Assembly: GCF_014161445.1 (NCBI RefSeq)
Contig: NZ_JABBXA010000001.1
Span: 682,001-746,000 of the forward strand
Length of the DNA stretch: 64,000 bases
DNA from: Microbispora sp. H13382
Lineage (GTDB): Bacteria; Actinomycetota; Actinomycetes; Streptosporangiales; Streptosporangiaceae
Direction of reading: 5' to 3'
Within the stretch, counting starts at the first letter, position 1. Each line of letters starts with the position of its first letter. The position numbers were made by a program, and so were the translations under genes. The notes beneath the pieces are model-generated. The model was given only the letters and a program-made list of their open reading frames with translations. It was not told where the DNA came from and ran no database searches. This document shows positions 37,675 through 46,671 of this stretch, piece after piece.

Positions 37675-38241
37675 GTGTCGATCTTCGCAGTGTCGTTCGC
37701 CGGTCTCGTCGGCGTACTCAATCTTCTGCTGACGGCGGGCGTGATCCGCCGTCTTCGCGCGTACGACGGCCTGCGGGCCGGGGGCTCCGGTCCGGGGCCC
37801 TGGCAGACCGTGTACAAGCCCTCGCGCGCGATGCGCGCCGCCGGCGAGCGGGTGGGCACGTTCCGCGGGCACACGGTGCGCGGTGAGCCGGTCGGCGACG
37901 AGTTCTTCGCCGGGGGCACCACGCTGGTCGGGGCGTTCACCGCGGGCTGCCAGGCGTGCGAGGAGCGCCTGCCGGAGTTCGCGGAGCTCGCGGCGGCCTT
38001 CCCCGGCGACGGCGCGCGGGTGCTGGCGCTGCTCGTCGGCGACGCCGGCGACCTCGCCGACAAGATCCGGCTGCTCGAGAAGATCGCCACCGTGGTGGTG
38101 GAGCCGGATCGGAGCGGGCCGGTGGGTGAGGCGCTGGGAGTCAGGGCGTACCCCGCGCTGGCGCTGGTCGACCCGGGCGGCGTGGTCAACGCCTCCGGGT
38201 CCGGCCTGGAGCACCTGTTCCTCGATCCGGCGGAGGTCTGA
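37675..38241 (+). CDS. Membrane-anchored thioredoxin-like protein of the peptide cluster
   Basis: 188 residues. An N-terminal membrane helix (about 3-23) precedes an extracytoplasmic thioredoxin fold of the TlpA/MauD kind with CQAC active site (C92, C95) and a cis-Pro in RAYPALALVD. It probably makes or repairs disulfides in the exported four-Cys peptide. GTG 37675 was chosen for GGGAG five bases upstream; GTG 37663 is possible. The stop is two bases before the ABC transporter start, so the two are coupled. Confidence 0.85.
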   Translation: MSIFAVSFAGLVGVLNLLLTAGVIRRLRAYDGLRAGGSGPGPWQTVYKPSRAMRAAGERVGTFRGHTVRGEPVGDEFFAGGTTLVGAFTAGCQACEERLPEFAELAAAFPGDGARVLALLVGDAGDLADKIRLLEKIATVVVEPDRSGPVGEALGVRAYPALALVDPGGVVNASGSGLEHLFLDPAEV

Positions 38242-38243
38242 CG

Positions 38244-40103
38244 GTGGGCGGGATCGTCGAGGCCCTGCGGATGACCTGGCGGGCCGGCCGGCTGCACACG
38301 GGCGTGTTCGTGGTGTTCACGGTGCTGGGCGCGGTGGCGCCGGTCGCGGTGGCGTGGCTGACCAAGCTGCTCCTGGACGGTGTCACGGCCCGGGGCGGCG
38401 CCGGGGCGGTGCTCGGGCCAGGTGTCGCCCTGGCCGCCGCCGGGCTGGTCATGGCGCTGGTGCCGCACGTCCTCCGGTACACCTCGGCCGAGACCGGCCG
38501 CCGGGTCGGCCTGCTGGCGCAGGAGCGGCTGTTCGCGGTGACCGAGCGGTTCGTGGGCATGGCCAGGTTCGAGGACCCGGCCTTCCTCAACCGGCTGCGG
38601 ATGGCGCTGCAGCACGGCGGCACCACCCCGGGCGTGGTCGTCGCCGGCGCGCTGTCCACGGCGGGCGCCGTCGTCACCGGACTGGGGTTCCTCGGCTCGC
38701 TGCTGGTCTTCTCGCCGTGGATGCCCGTCCTGGTGCTCGCCTCCGCCGCACCGGTGCTCTGCGTGGAGCTGCGGCTGGCACGCCGCCGGGCCGGCCTCCA
38801 CTGGCGGCTGACCCCCGTGGAGCGCCGGGAGATCTTCTTCCGGGACCTGCTGACCGACGCCCAGGCCGCCAAGGAGATCCGGCTGTTCGGCATCGGCGCC
38901 CACCTGCGCGAGCGCATGTCGGCCCAGCGCCGCCGGGCCGACGGCGAGAACCGGCGGCAGGACCGCCGGGAACTGCACGCGCAGGGGCTGACCAGCCTGC
39001 TCGGCGCCGCGGTGGCGGGCGGGGCGACGATCTGGGCGGTGCTCGCGGCGGCGGGCGGCCGCGTCACCGTCGGCGACGTCTCCCTGCTGGTGGCGGCGGT
39101 GGCCGGGGTGCAGGCGGCGGGCCTGGCCATCGTCGACGGGATCGCCCGGTCGCACCAGCAGCTCCTGCTCTTCACGCACTTTCGCGAGGTCCTGTCCGCA
39201 GGGTCCGACCTGCCGGTGCCCGCGAGCCCCAGGGAGGCCGCCCCGCTGGCCCGCGGCATCGAGTTCCGCGACGTGTGGTTCCGCTACTCGCCCGGCCACC
39301 CCTGGACGTTGCGCGGGCTGAACCTCACCATCCCGCACGGTCGCACCGTGGGTGTGGTCGGCCGCAACGGCGCGGGCAAGAGCACCCTCGTCAAGCTGCT
39401 GTGCCGGATGTACGACCCGGAGCGCGGGGCGATCCTGTGGGACGGGGTGGACCTGCGGGACCTGGACCCGGCCGAGCTGCGGTCCCGGATCAGCGCGGTC
39501 TTCCAGGACTACATGGAATACGACCTGACAGCGGCGGAGAACATCGGCCTGGGGGACCTGGCCTGTCTCGGCGACCGGGACCGCATCGCCGCGGCGGCGC
39601 GGGACGCCGGGGCCCACGAGTTCGTCACCGCGCTGCCGGACTCCTACGACACCCTGCTGTCCCGGCTCTTCTTCCAGGGGGACGACCAGGAGGACGGCGA
39701 CGCCGCCGGCGAGACGGGGGTCACCCTGTCCGGCGGGCAGTGGCAGCGGCTGGCCCTGGCCCGCGCGCATCTGCGGGCCGGGCGCGACCTCATGATCCTC
39801 GACGAGCCCAGCTCCGGCCTGGACGCCGAGGCCGAGTACCGCATCCACCACGCCCTGCGGGAGCGGCGGGCGGGGCGGACCAGCGTGCTCGTCTCGCACC
39901 GCCTCAACACCCTGCGGGACGCCGACACGCTGGTGGTCCTGGCGGACGGCGCGGTCGCGGAACAGGGCACTCACGAGGAGCTGATGGCCCTGGACGGCGT
40001 CTACGCCGGCCTGTTCCGCATGCAGGCCGAGGGCTACGCGGAGCCGCTGCCCCCGCAGGTCGAGGACCTGCTGGAGCTGGTGCGAGGGAAGTTCGGCCGG
40101 TGA
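38244..40103 (+). CDS. ABC exporter (fused membrane and ATPase domains) of the peptide cluster
   Basis: 619 residues. The type I exporter membrane domain has about six hydrophobic segments (about 20-310). The ATPase domain has Walker A GRNGAGKST, Q-loop VFQDYMEY, signature LSGGQ, Walker B LMILDEP and the switch His in VSHRL. There is no N-terminal C39 peptidase domain, so leader removal must come from another enzyme, fitting the S26 peptidase next door. It resembles exporters from lanthipeptide-type clusters. GTG start follows CGGAGGTCTGAC. Confidence 0.9.
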   Translation: MGGIVEALRMTWRAGRLHTGVFVVFTVLGAVAPVAVAWLTKLLLDGVTARGGAGAVLGPGVALAAAGLVMALVPHVLRYTSAETGRRVGLLAQERLFAVTERFVGMARFEDPAFLNRLRMALQHGGTTPGVVVAGALSTAGAVVTGLGFLGSLLVFSPWMPVLVLASAAPVLCVELRLARRRAGLHWRLTPVERREIFFRDLLTDAQAAKEIRLFGIGAHLRERMSAQRRRADGENRRQDRRELHAQGLTSLLGAAVAGGATIWAVLAAAGGRVTVGDVSLLVAAVAGVQAAGLAIVDGIARSHQQLLLFTHFREVLSAGSDLPVPASPREAAPLARGIEFRDVWFRYSPGHPWTLRGLNLTIPHGRTVGVVGRNGAGKSTLVKLLCRMYDPERGAILWDGVDLRDLDPAELRSRISAVFQDYMEYDLTAAENIGLGDLACLGDRDRIAAAARDAGAHEFVTALPDSYDTLLSRLFFQGDDQEDGDAAGETGVTLSGGQWQRLALARAHLRAGRDLMILDEPSSGLDAEAEYRIHHALRERRAGRTSVLVSHRLNTLRDADTLVVLADGAVAEQGTHEELMALDGVYAGLFRMQAEGYAEPLPPQVEDLLELVRGKFGR

Positions 40104-40606
40104 CCGCCGCACCGCTGCCGTTCGTCCTCACCCTGGTCGCCGCCCTCGCCGCGGGCGTGGTCGCGGGCCTGGTCTGGGCGCGCAGGCGACTGCTGATGGT
40201 GAGCGTCTCCGGGGACAGCATGCGCCCCACCTACCGGTCCGGCGACCGGGTGCTGGTGCGGCGCGTCCCCGCCGGCCGCGTCCGGCGGGAGGACGTCGTC
40301 GTGGCCGACGTCTCCGGGGTCCTGGCGAAGCGCGCGGCGGCCCTCGGGCCGAGCCGGGTCGCTGTCGCTCCCCGGACGGGCTATGTGGTCAAGCGGGTCG
40401 CCGCGCTGCCGGGCGACCCCGTCCCCGCCCGGGTCCCCCGTACGGCGGGGGAGACCGCCGTGCCCCGGGGGGCCTTCGTCCTGCTCGGCGACAACGCCGG
40501 CCACAGCACGGACTCCCGGCACTTCGGCTACGTCCCCGCCACCGGCCTCGTCGGGAAGGTGGTCCGCGTTCTCCCCGCGCGGGCAGCGGGCGGCCGGAGG
40601 CGCTGA
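40100..40606 (+). CDS. S26-family signal peptidase of the peptide cluster
   Basis: 168 residues. One N-terminal membrane helix (about 8-27), catalytic Ser40 in SGDSMRPTY, catalytic Lys98 in YVVKRVAALPGD, and the LGDNAGHSTDSRHFG box. Smaller than housekeeping LepB. GTG overlaps the ABC stop by 4 bases. Together with the AQA site in the 76-residue precursor, this suggests a dedicated leader peptidase. No maturation enzyme such as a lanthionine synthetase is present nearby. Confidence 0.9.
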   Translation: MTAAPLPFVLTLVAALAAGVVAGLVWARRRLLMVSVSGDSMRPTYRSGDRVLVRRVPAGRVRREDVVVADVSGVLAKRAAALGPSRVAVAPRTGYVVKRVAALPGDPVPARVPRTAGETAVPRGAFVLLGDNAGHSTDSRHFGYVPATGLVGKVVRVLPARAAGGRRR

Positions 40607-40630
40607 GAGCCGGGGCGGGAGTCATGCGAA

Positions 40631-40664
40631 AGGGCCGCGGAGGGAAAGACCTCCCCGCGGCCCT
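40631..40664. terminator. Hairpin between the convergent signal peptidase and SARP genes
   Basis: AGGGCCGCGG (40631-40640) pairs with CCGCGGCCCT (40655-40664), and an inner AGG/CCT extension is possible across a bulge. It lies between stops at 40606 and 40693. Confidence 0.65.
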
Positions 40665-40692
40665 CGTCGTGCGACCGTGCCTCCTCGGGCCG

Positions 40693-41493
40693 CTAGAAGA
40701 CGGCCTCCGGCTGGGGGACGACGGCGCCCCGGACGGCGTCGTCGTCCCGGCGGAGCACGGCGACGTGGAGTCCGTTCAGCTCGGCCGACGGGTCGAGGCC
40801 GAGCCGGCCGCCGAGCACGGCCGTGGCGCGCCCCCAGGCCGAGATCGCCCCGGCCACGTCGCCGCCCAGGTAGCAGGCGCGCATGAGGTGCGCCCAGCTG
40901 GTCTCCCGGAAGGGGGCGTCGCCCAGCACCTCCAGGATCTCGGGGATGAGATCGGTCGTGCGGCCCAAGCCCAGGCGGGCCTCCACCAGGCGCTCCCGCA
41001 CCGTCAGGTGCAGCTCGGCGAAGGCGGTGAACCGCGACCGCAGCAGCTCCGAGGCGGTGCAGTCCTGTCCGATCGGCCCCTGCCACAGATCGAGGGCCCC
41101 GCTGAGCGCCTCCTCGGCCGCGCGGGGTTGCCGGGCGCGCAGCCGGGCGAAGCCCTCCATGGCGAGCCGCCTGAACATGACCGCGTCCACCTCCTCGGGC
41201 ACGGCGAGCAGCCGGTAGCCGCCCTCGCCGCCGCCTCCCCGGAGAGTGACCAGGCGGTCGCGCAGCCCCAGGGCCGCCAGGCGGGTACGCAGCCGGGCGA
41301 CGTGCAGTCTCAGGTTCTTGCGGGCCGAGCCGGGCGGGTCCTCCCACAGGTATCTCATCAGTTGCTCCACCGGCACCGAGCGTCCCTCTTCGAGCAGCAG
41401 CGCGGCGAGCAGCCCCCTCACCGGGGCCGATCCGATGGCCAGGGACGCGTCGTCGTGGCCGACCTGAACACGTCCCAGCAGGCGGAAGAGCAT
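40693..41493 (-). CDS. SARP-type transcriptional regulator (wHTH plus BTAD)
   Basis: 266 residues. An OmpR-like winged helix (about 1-95, with NLRLHVARLRTRLAA) is followed by the BTAD helical domain (about 100-250). No NB-ARC or TPR extension, so it belongs to the small SARP group that activates secondary metabolite clusters. ATG 41493 has AGAAAGG seven bases upstream. Convergent with the signal peptidase gene, so it is a candidate activator of the peptide cluster. Confidence 0.88.
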   Translation of the reverse strand: MLFRLLGRVQVGHDDASLAIGSAPVRGLLAALLLEEGRSVPVEQLMRYLWEDPPGSARKNLRLHVARLRTRLAALGLRDRLVTLRGGGGEGGYRLLAVPEEVDAVMFRRLAMEGFARLRARQPRAAEEALSGALDLWQGPIGQDCTASELLRSRFTAFAELHLTVRERLVEARLGLGRTTDLIPEILEVLGDAPFRETSWAHLMRACYLGGDVAGAISAWGRATAVLGGRLGLDPSAELNGLHVAVLRRDDDAVRGAVVPQPEAVF

Positions 41494-41712
41494 GTCGTGG
41501 CCTTTCTCGGGCACTCGATTCTGCGGCCTCAGGGAGGGCCGGAACATCGCGCCGCGGGGTGGGAAGGGCCGGGATGGCCACTGAGCGGGGACCCACAGGA
41601 GGGCCTGCGTCGACGTCGACGCGGGCGGGGGTTCGCCTTCTCACGTCCCACGGCCAACGCGTCGCTCCCAGCGCGTCCACGTTGACGGGCCTGGCCGTTG
41701 TTCTCATCCTGC

Positions 41713-41724
41713 CCCGTATACGGG
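41713..41724. promoter_or_regulatory. 12-base palindrome upstream of the SARP gene
   Basis: CCCGTATACGGG, about 220 bases before the SARP start in the 294-base gap to the MocR gene. Symmetric and AT-centred in GC-rich DNA. Its use as an operator is only suggested. Confidence 0.3.
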
Positions 41725-41787
41725 AGGGACGAGGATAGCCAGTTGACCGGCATTAACGGTCTTTAGTGGACAGGTGCGCGCGCCGCG

Positions 41788-43203
41788 TCAGCAGGGGCAG
41801 GGCACCGTGTGGTCCAGGCAGCGAGTGATCTTCGCGAGTGTGCGGGACAGCACCGCCTCGGTCAGGTGGTTGTGGCTGACGAGGAAACCGTTCCGAGGCC
41901 GTAGCAGGCCGCTCCACTCGTACCGCGCGGTGGTCGGCGTCACGATCCCCCGCCGTTCCAACGCCAGGGCGATCCGGCCGGCGGGCATGTCGGGACGCAG
42001 TTCGACGTACACGTGCGACCCCGACCGCGTGCCGCTCAGCCGCTCCACGGCAGGGTGATCGGTCAGGGCCTCCACCACGAGTTGCCGCTTGGCCTGGTAC
42101 GCGTGACGCAGCCGGTCGACGCGGGCCCGGGTCTCGGCCGAGCCGAGCATCTCGGCCACGGCGCGCTGCGCCACCGCGACCGTGCCCGACTGCCGCAGCG
42201 ACAGGTGCTCGGCCAGCTGCCGCAGCCGGCGTCCGCGGGCGAGGATGTAGCCGGTGCACACCACGTCCGGGAGCAGCCGGCACAGGCAGCCCACGTAGAC
42301 GACGTCGTCGGTGCGGTGCCGGCTAAGGTCCCACAACGACTGCGGCCGGATCGCCTCGGTGAAGTCGTGGTCCCGGTCGTCCTCCACGATCAGCGCGCCG
42401 CGGGTGACGGCCAGCTCGACCAGCGCGCGCCGCCGCGACAGGGACAGCTCCACCCCCAGCGGCATCTGGTGGGAGGGGCGCACCACGACCGCCCCAGCGG
42501 CGCGGGGCACGGCCTCCACCAGCGCCCCTTCGGCGTCCACGGGCACGGGCACGGTGACGACGTCGTGCTGGCGCAGCAGCCGGATCACCGTGGGCAGGCA
42601 GGGGTCCTCGACCGCCGCGACGGTGCCCGGCTGTATCGCGACCGCCGCCACCATGTCCAGCGACTGGCGGACACCGGTGGTGATCAGCACGTTCTCCGGG
42701 TCGGCCTCCAGGCCGCGTACCGCCCGCAGGTGCGCGGCCACCGCGCGGCGCAGCACCGCCTCGCCGGGCACCTCCACCGCGTCCGGGATCCGGTGCGCGG
42801 CCCGGCGCCACGCGGCCCGCCACACCGGCACCGGGAAGTCCTCCCCGGACGGCTGGTCGGGGGACAGGTCGACGAGCGTCCTGCGGACCCGGTCCGCGGG
42901 CGGCTTGCCCCGGTACGGCTCCCCGGCGGCCTTATCCGGCCCGGCCCGCCTGACGTAGGTCCCCGACCTGCGCCTGCTCTCTATCAGGTTCTCGGCTTCC
43001 AGAGTGCGATAGGCCTCCTGCACCACCGGCCGGGACACCCGCAGCAGCTCGGCGAGGGTCCGGCTGGACGGCAGGCGCGTGTCCGGCGGCAGGCGGCCGT
43101 CCAGGACGGCCTGCCTCAGCTGCCTGGACAGTTGGGCCGCCATCGACTCGGCGGAACCACGTGCCAGCTCGACATAGATCGACAGAGTCGTCGCCGTCCG
43201 CAT
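41788..43203 (-). CDS. MocR/GabR-type regulator with a degenerate PLP site
   Basis: 471 residues. An N-terminal GntR winged helix (about 8-85: RLPSSRTLAELLRVSRPVVQEAYR by position) is fused to an aminotransferase-like domain (about 110-460). The segment that should carry the PLP lysine (GTFSK in GabR) reads GCLCRLL, with Arg309 in place of Lys. The EDDYD motif reads EDDRD. So it probably cannot form the usual internal aldimine. ATG 43203 follows AAGGGG. An alternative GTG lies at 43224. The target genes are unknown; the SARP and peptide genes are the nearest neighbours. Confidence 0.88.
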   Translation of the reverse strand: MRTATTLSIYVELARGSAESMAAQLSRQLRQAVLDGRLPPDTRLPSSRTLAELLRVSRPVVQEAYRTLEAENLIESRRRSGTYVRRAGPDKAAGEPYRGKPPADRVRRTLVDLSPDQPSGEDFPVPVWRAAWRRAAHRIPDAVEVPGEAVLRRAVAAHLRAVRGLEADPENVLITTGVRQSLDMVAAVAIQPGTVAAVEDPCLPTVIRLLRQHDVVTVPVPVDAEGALVEAVPRAAGAVVVRPSHQMPLGVELSLSRRRALVELAVTRGALIVEDDRDHDFTEAIRPQSLWDLSRHRTDDVVYVGCLCRLLPDVVCTGYILARGRRLRQLAEHLSLRQSGTVAVAQRAVAEMLGSAETRARVDRLRHAYQAKRQLVVEALTDHPAVERLSGTRSGSHVYVELRPDMPAGRIALALERRGIVTPTTARYEWSGLLRPRNGFLVSHNHLTEAVLSRTLAKITRCLDHTVPCPC

Positions 43204-43441
43204 CATGCCCCTTCGGCTCTTCACAACTACGGTTCACGCGCTGGTGGTGCCGCGGCCGGCGGAGTGTGAGGAGCCCGGCAGACCATGCCGGTTCCGCGGG
43301 AACGGCCACTCCGGCGTCGCGTTCCCGGGCAAGGCAATCTCAGACGACTTTCAGTTCGCTTACAGAAGCGTTGCAAAATGCGGCGAGGCCTTGAAACGCG
43401 TCATGCCGGGAAAGGGCGAGTGCGCCGAACGTGACCGCCGC

Positions 43442-43729
43442 TCAGGAGGGGCACATGAGGCAGGTCAGAGCGCGCTCGAGCGCGGCGGGGGTCGGCCAGG
43501 GGACCCTGACCAGGTGCCCGAGTCCCGGCCGCGACGAGGCGCCGTAGCGGTCCAGCTCCCACAGCCACACCTCGTCGTTGGCCGGCTCTCCCGTCAGCAT
43601 CTCCGCCGCCTCTCTGAGCTGTCCCAAAGCAGGACCGGTCGGCCAGGATGCCGCGGACGGGGCGTGCCGCTCCGGATACGGCGGCCCTGCGGAGTCGGCG
43701 TTCCCGAGGAGCGGGGGTGAACTTTTCAC
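43442..43729 (-). CDS. Small hypothetical protein
   Basis: Up to 95 residues, no family recognised. The last 60 residues show strong G/C at third codon positions and read as a plausible folded segment (NDEVWLWELDRYG, VRVPWPTPAALERAL), with a Cys pair in the C-terminal CLMC. The start is weakly supported: GTG 43729 lacks a good RBS and an internal ATG (MLTGEP) follows GGCGGAG. It lies alone between the MocR gene and a divergent secreted-protein gene. Confidence 0.5.
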   Translation of the reverse strand: MKSSPPLLGNADSAGPPYPERHAPSAASWPTGPALGQLREAAEMLTGEPANDEVWLWELDRYGASSRPGLGHLVRVPWPTPAALERALTCLMCPS

Positions 43730-43848
43730 CGGTTCCGCCGCGTCTCCTGAGCACCGGATCGAGTGGGGAGCGGGATCGTTGACCCGCCGGAAGGACCGGC
43801 CTACCGTGCGGGTCGCACGTCCCCGTCCTGTCGTCAGTCGGAGGTCCC

Positions 43849-44340
43849 GTGTTCCGCACCGCCGCAGCGCGCCTCGTCCCCCTGGCCGCCGCCGTCCTCG
43901 TGGCGGCCACCGCGCTCCCCGCCTCGGCCGAGGTCGTCGATCCCGCTCCCATCGGCCCCCACCAGTACTTCTACGGTTTCGTCAACGGCCAGACCGGCCA
44001 CGCGACCATCAAGATGGCGTGCTTCGGGCCGGTATTCCCAGGACAGACCGGTCATCCGCTCGCCGGGCAGACCGTTGAGGTGCGGCCCGTCGCGATCTCG
44101 TCGTCGGCGGCGAGCGCCGGCTACACCGGCAGCGGCGGCACCACGATCGCGGTGGACCTGGGCGACCCGTCAACCGTTGCGAGGGCGCTCACGCTGCGCT
44201 ACTACGGGGTCAAGGCCGAGATCCCGGTCACCGCGACGCTGCCGTGCTACGGCTCCGGGAAGGTGACGTTCACGCCGGTGCCCACCAGCTGGACCGCCCG
44301 TGAGGCGACCGTCGTGGTCGACTACGTCGGCCAGCCCTGA
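43849..44340 (+). CDS. Small secreted protein of unknown function
   Basis: 163 residues. A clear Sec signal peptide (about 1-27, cleavage near ASAEVV) is followed by a beta-rich domain with HQYFYGFVNGQTGHATIKMACFG by position. Two Cys in the mature part (MACFG and LPCYG) may form a disulfide. GTG start with GGAGGTCCC upstream. No catalytic motif is visible. Confidence 0.8.
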   Translation: MFRTAAARLVPLAAAVLVAATALPASAEVVDPAPIGPHQYFYGFVNGQTGHATIKMACFGPVFPGQTGHPLAGQTVEVRPVAISSSAASAGYTGSGGTTIAVDLGDPSTVARALTLRYYGVKAEIPVTATLPCYGSGKVTFTPVPTSWTAREATVVVDYVGQP

Positions 44341-44365
44341 CCGCATCGCCTCACCGCCGTGCCAT

Positions 44366-44394
44366 GCCGGGCACCCGCGTAGTGGGTGCCCGGC
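44366..44394. terminator. Hairpin between convergent genes
   Basis: Perfect 11-base arms GCCGGGCACCC and GGGTGCCCGGC with a 7-base loop, between the secreted-protein stop (44340) and the kinase stop (44419). Confidence 0.75.
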
Positions 44395-44418
44395 GGTCAC
44401 CGGCGCGCCCGGTCCCCG

Positions 44419-46554
44419 CTATTTCGCCGGCTTGAAGGTGGCGGCCATGGTCTCGAAGAGCTTCTTCTTCTTTTTCCAGTCCTTGTCCTGGGTCTTGTAG
44501 AGCAGCGCGTAGCCGTTGTTCTTGTCGGTGACGAAGCCGCGGTCGATCACACGGGACCGGTAGCGGCTGTCGCCGAAGGTGAACTCCCAGTCGGCCGCGG
44601 TCTTCCAGTAGCCCTTGACCTCTTTGATGGCGATGAGCTTGTAGCCGGGGAAGTTCCGGCTCATGCCCGGCACGTCGCGCTGCCAGACCTTCAGCGCGTC
44701 CGACTCGGGGCTGGAGGTGTGGTGCACCTCCAGGTAGGTGTGCGAGTCCCCGCGGAAGCGAACCTCACCGTTGCCCCTGCCGTCGGCGTGCCACCCCTTC
44801 GGCAGGGCGATGGAGAACCCGCTCGAGTGCTTGTACTTGTGCCAGCCGTCGGGGACGTCCCCGGGGCCGGGGCCGTCGCTGTCCGGGGAGGGCTCGGGGG
44901 ACGCCGACGTCGCCGGCTCGTCCGAGGGGGACGCCGACGGCTCGGCGGAGGACGGCGCGGCCGAGGAGGGCGCCGAGGCGGAGGGCTTCTCGGTGGTCTT
45001 CCCGGTCGACGGGTCCGATCCGGCGGCGGGCTTGCCTCCCGGGTCGTCCCCGCCCGCCTTCAGCCCGAGATAGCCCGCGATACCCGCGATGACCAGCAGC
45101 GCCGGAACGAGGACCAGCGCGACCTTCAGCAGGCCGCCCCGCGACCTGGGCTCGACCGGGGTGGTGGACGCGGCGTGCCACGCCGCCCCGCCCTGTGCCG
45201 CCCCGCCCTGTGCCGGCGGCGCCGCGGGCGGCTCCTGCCGCAGCCCGGCGAGCCGGTCGCCGGCGTCGGCGATCCCGGCCGCCTCGGCGGAGGCCTCCGG
45301 CGCCTCGCGGTTCTCCTCGGCGACCGCGCCGCCGACCGCACGGCCGACCGTGCCGGAGGCGACGGCGGGGGCGACCTTGGTGGTCCCGTCCTCGCCGTCC
45401 TTGTGGTCCTTACGGTCCTTGCCGTCCTTGTCGCCGGCCGCCGGATCGCCTTCGTCCGAGGGCGTCGTACGGGCGGGCGGGGCGGCCTGCACGCCGGTCT
45501 CCGGCATGGGCGCCGGGACGTCGCCCTCCTGAGGGGTCCCGGGCTCGTCCTGGACGACGGGGATGGGCGAGGTGATCTCACCGGGACCCGCGGCCGCGTC
45601 GCCGGGCTCCGCGGGCGGCGCGGGACGCTCGCCGCGCCGCGGCGAGGACTCCGGCGGTGAGGAGGACACGGGCGGGTACGGCGCCGCGCCCCGGGGCGCC
45701 TTGCCTTCGGCGGCCGCGGGCCGGGACGGCGGCGGGGCGAGGTCCCGCGACGCCCGCTTGAGCAGGCGGGTCAGCTCCTCGTAACCGGCCCGGTCGGCGG
45801 GCTCCTTGGCGAGCATCCGCAGCAGCACGGCACCGAGCGCGCCCGCGCGCCGCGGCGGCGCCGGGTCCTCGTTCAGCACGGCGTGCATGGTGGCCATCGC
45901 CATGCCGCGGTCGTGCGGGGGCTTGCCCTCGACCGCCGTGTAGAGCGTGGCGCCCAGCGACCACAGGTCCGACTCGCGCTGCGCGGCCTCGCCGCGAAGC
46001 CGTTCCGGGGCGATGAAGGCGGGGGTGCCGACGAGGCCGGTGCGGGTCATGGTGGAGTCGGCTTCGAGCCGGGCGATGCCGAAGTCGGTCAGGACCACCC
46101 GGCCGTCGTCGGTGAGCAGCACGTTCTCGGGCTTGACGTCGCGGTGCAGCACGCCCTGCCGATGCGCGGCGCGCAGCGCGTCCAGGATCTGCAGCCCGAT
46201 CTCGACGGTGCGCTCGGGGGACAGCGGGCCGTCCTCCCTGATCACCTGCCCGAGCGAGCGGGACGGCACCAGCTGCATGATGATCCAGGGCCGGTCGTCC
46301 TCCTCGATGACGTCGTGGACGACCACCACGTTCGGGTGGGTGAGGCGCCCGGCGGCCCGGGCCTCGCGCATGGTCCGGCGGTTGAGGTCGCTGAGCTCGT
46401 CGCCCATGGCGCTGTCGTAGCGGACCTCCTTCACCGCGACCGCGCGGTCCAGCAACTCGTCGTGGGCGCGCCAGACGACGCCCATGCCACCCCGGCCGAT
46501 CGGCTCCACCAACTGGTACCGGCCTCCGACGAGCCGGCCTTCCGCACGCGACAC
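44419..46554 (-). CDS. Membrane Ser/Thr protein kinase with extracellular GFSIALP-type domain
   Basis: 711 residues. Kinase domain (about 10-270): GRGGMG, K42, HRDVKPEN, DFG, GTPAFIAPE. A long low-complexity cytoplasmic linker (about 275-480) has a repeated DGKDRKDHKDGED segment. A membrane helix follows (about 490-510), then a Ser/Ala/Pro linker. The final 150 residues have GFSIALPKGW and AADWEFTFGD, related to the end of the kinase at 28770-30605. GTG start with AGGAAGGGG upstream. The pair likely arose by duplication, with the M14/M1/peptide region now between them. Confidence 0.92.
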   Translation of the reverse strand: MSRAEGRLVGGRYQLVEPIGRGGMGVVWRAHDELLDRAVAVKEVRYDSAMGDELSDLNRRTMREARAAGRLTHPNVVVVHDVIEEDDRPWIIMQLVPSRSLGQVIREDGPLSPERTVEIGLQILDALRAAHRQGVLHRDVKPENVLLTDDGRVVLTDFGIARLEADSTMTRTGLVGTPAFIAPERLRGEAAQRESDLWSLGATLYTAVEGKPPHDRGMAMATMHAVLNEDPAPPRRAGALGAVLLRMLAKEPADRAGYEELTRLLKRASRDLAPPPSRPAAAEGKAPRGAAPYPPVSSSPPESSPRRGERPAPPAEPGDAAAGPGEITSPIPVVQDEPGTPQEGDVPAPMPETGVQAAPPARTTPSDEGDPAAGDKDGKDRKDHKDGEDGTTKVAPAVASGTVGRAVGGAVAEENREAPEASAEAAGIADAGDRLAGLRQEPPAAPPAQGGAAQGGAAWHAASTTPVEPRSRGGLLKVALVLVPALLVIAGIAGYLGLKAGGDDPGGKPAAGSDPSTGKTTEKPSASAPSSAAPSSAEPSASPSDEPATSASPEPSPDSDGPGPGDVPDGWHKYKHSSGFSIALPKGWHADGRGNGEVRFRGDSHTYLEVHHTSSPESDALKVWQRDVPGMSRNFPGYKLIAIKEVKGYWKTAADWEFTFGDSRYRSRVIDRGFVTDKNNGYALLYKTQDKDWKKKKKLFETMAATFKPAK

Positions 46555-46671
46555 TCGAACCCCTTCCTGGACTCATGAATCGTCCCATGGATGGCAAAGG
46601 GATCAACCGCGTCCATCGCCGACGATCCCGGAATCCGAGACAGATCGGTTCGAGTCGTGGCCCGTCGCTGC

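Noticed and set aside
40622-41707. Alternative long frame over the SARP gene
   Set aside because: Arg/Pro/Gly-rich shadow; the SARP frame shows clear winged-helix and BTAD features.
43205-44078. Plus-strand frames over the small hypothetical gene and the secreted-protein gene
   Set aside because: Poor third-position GC pattern and Arg/Pro-rich sequence compared with the chosen frames.
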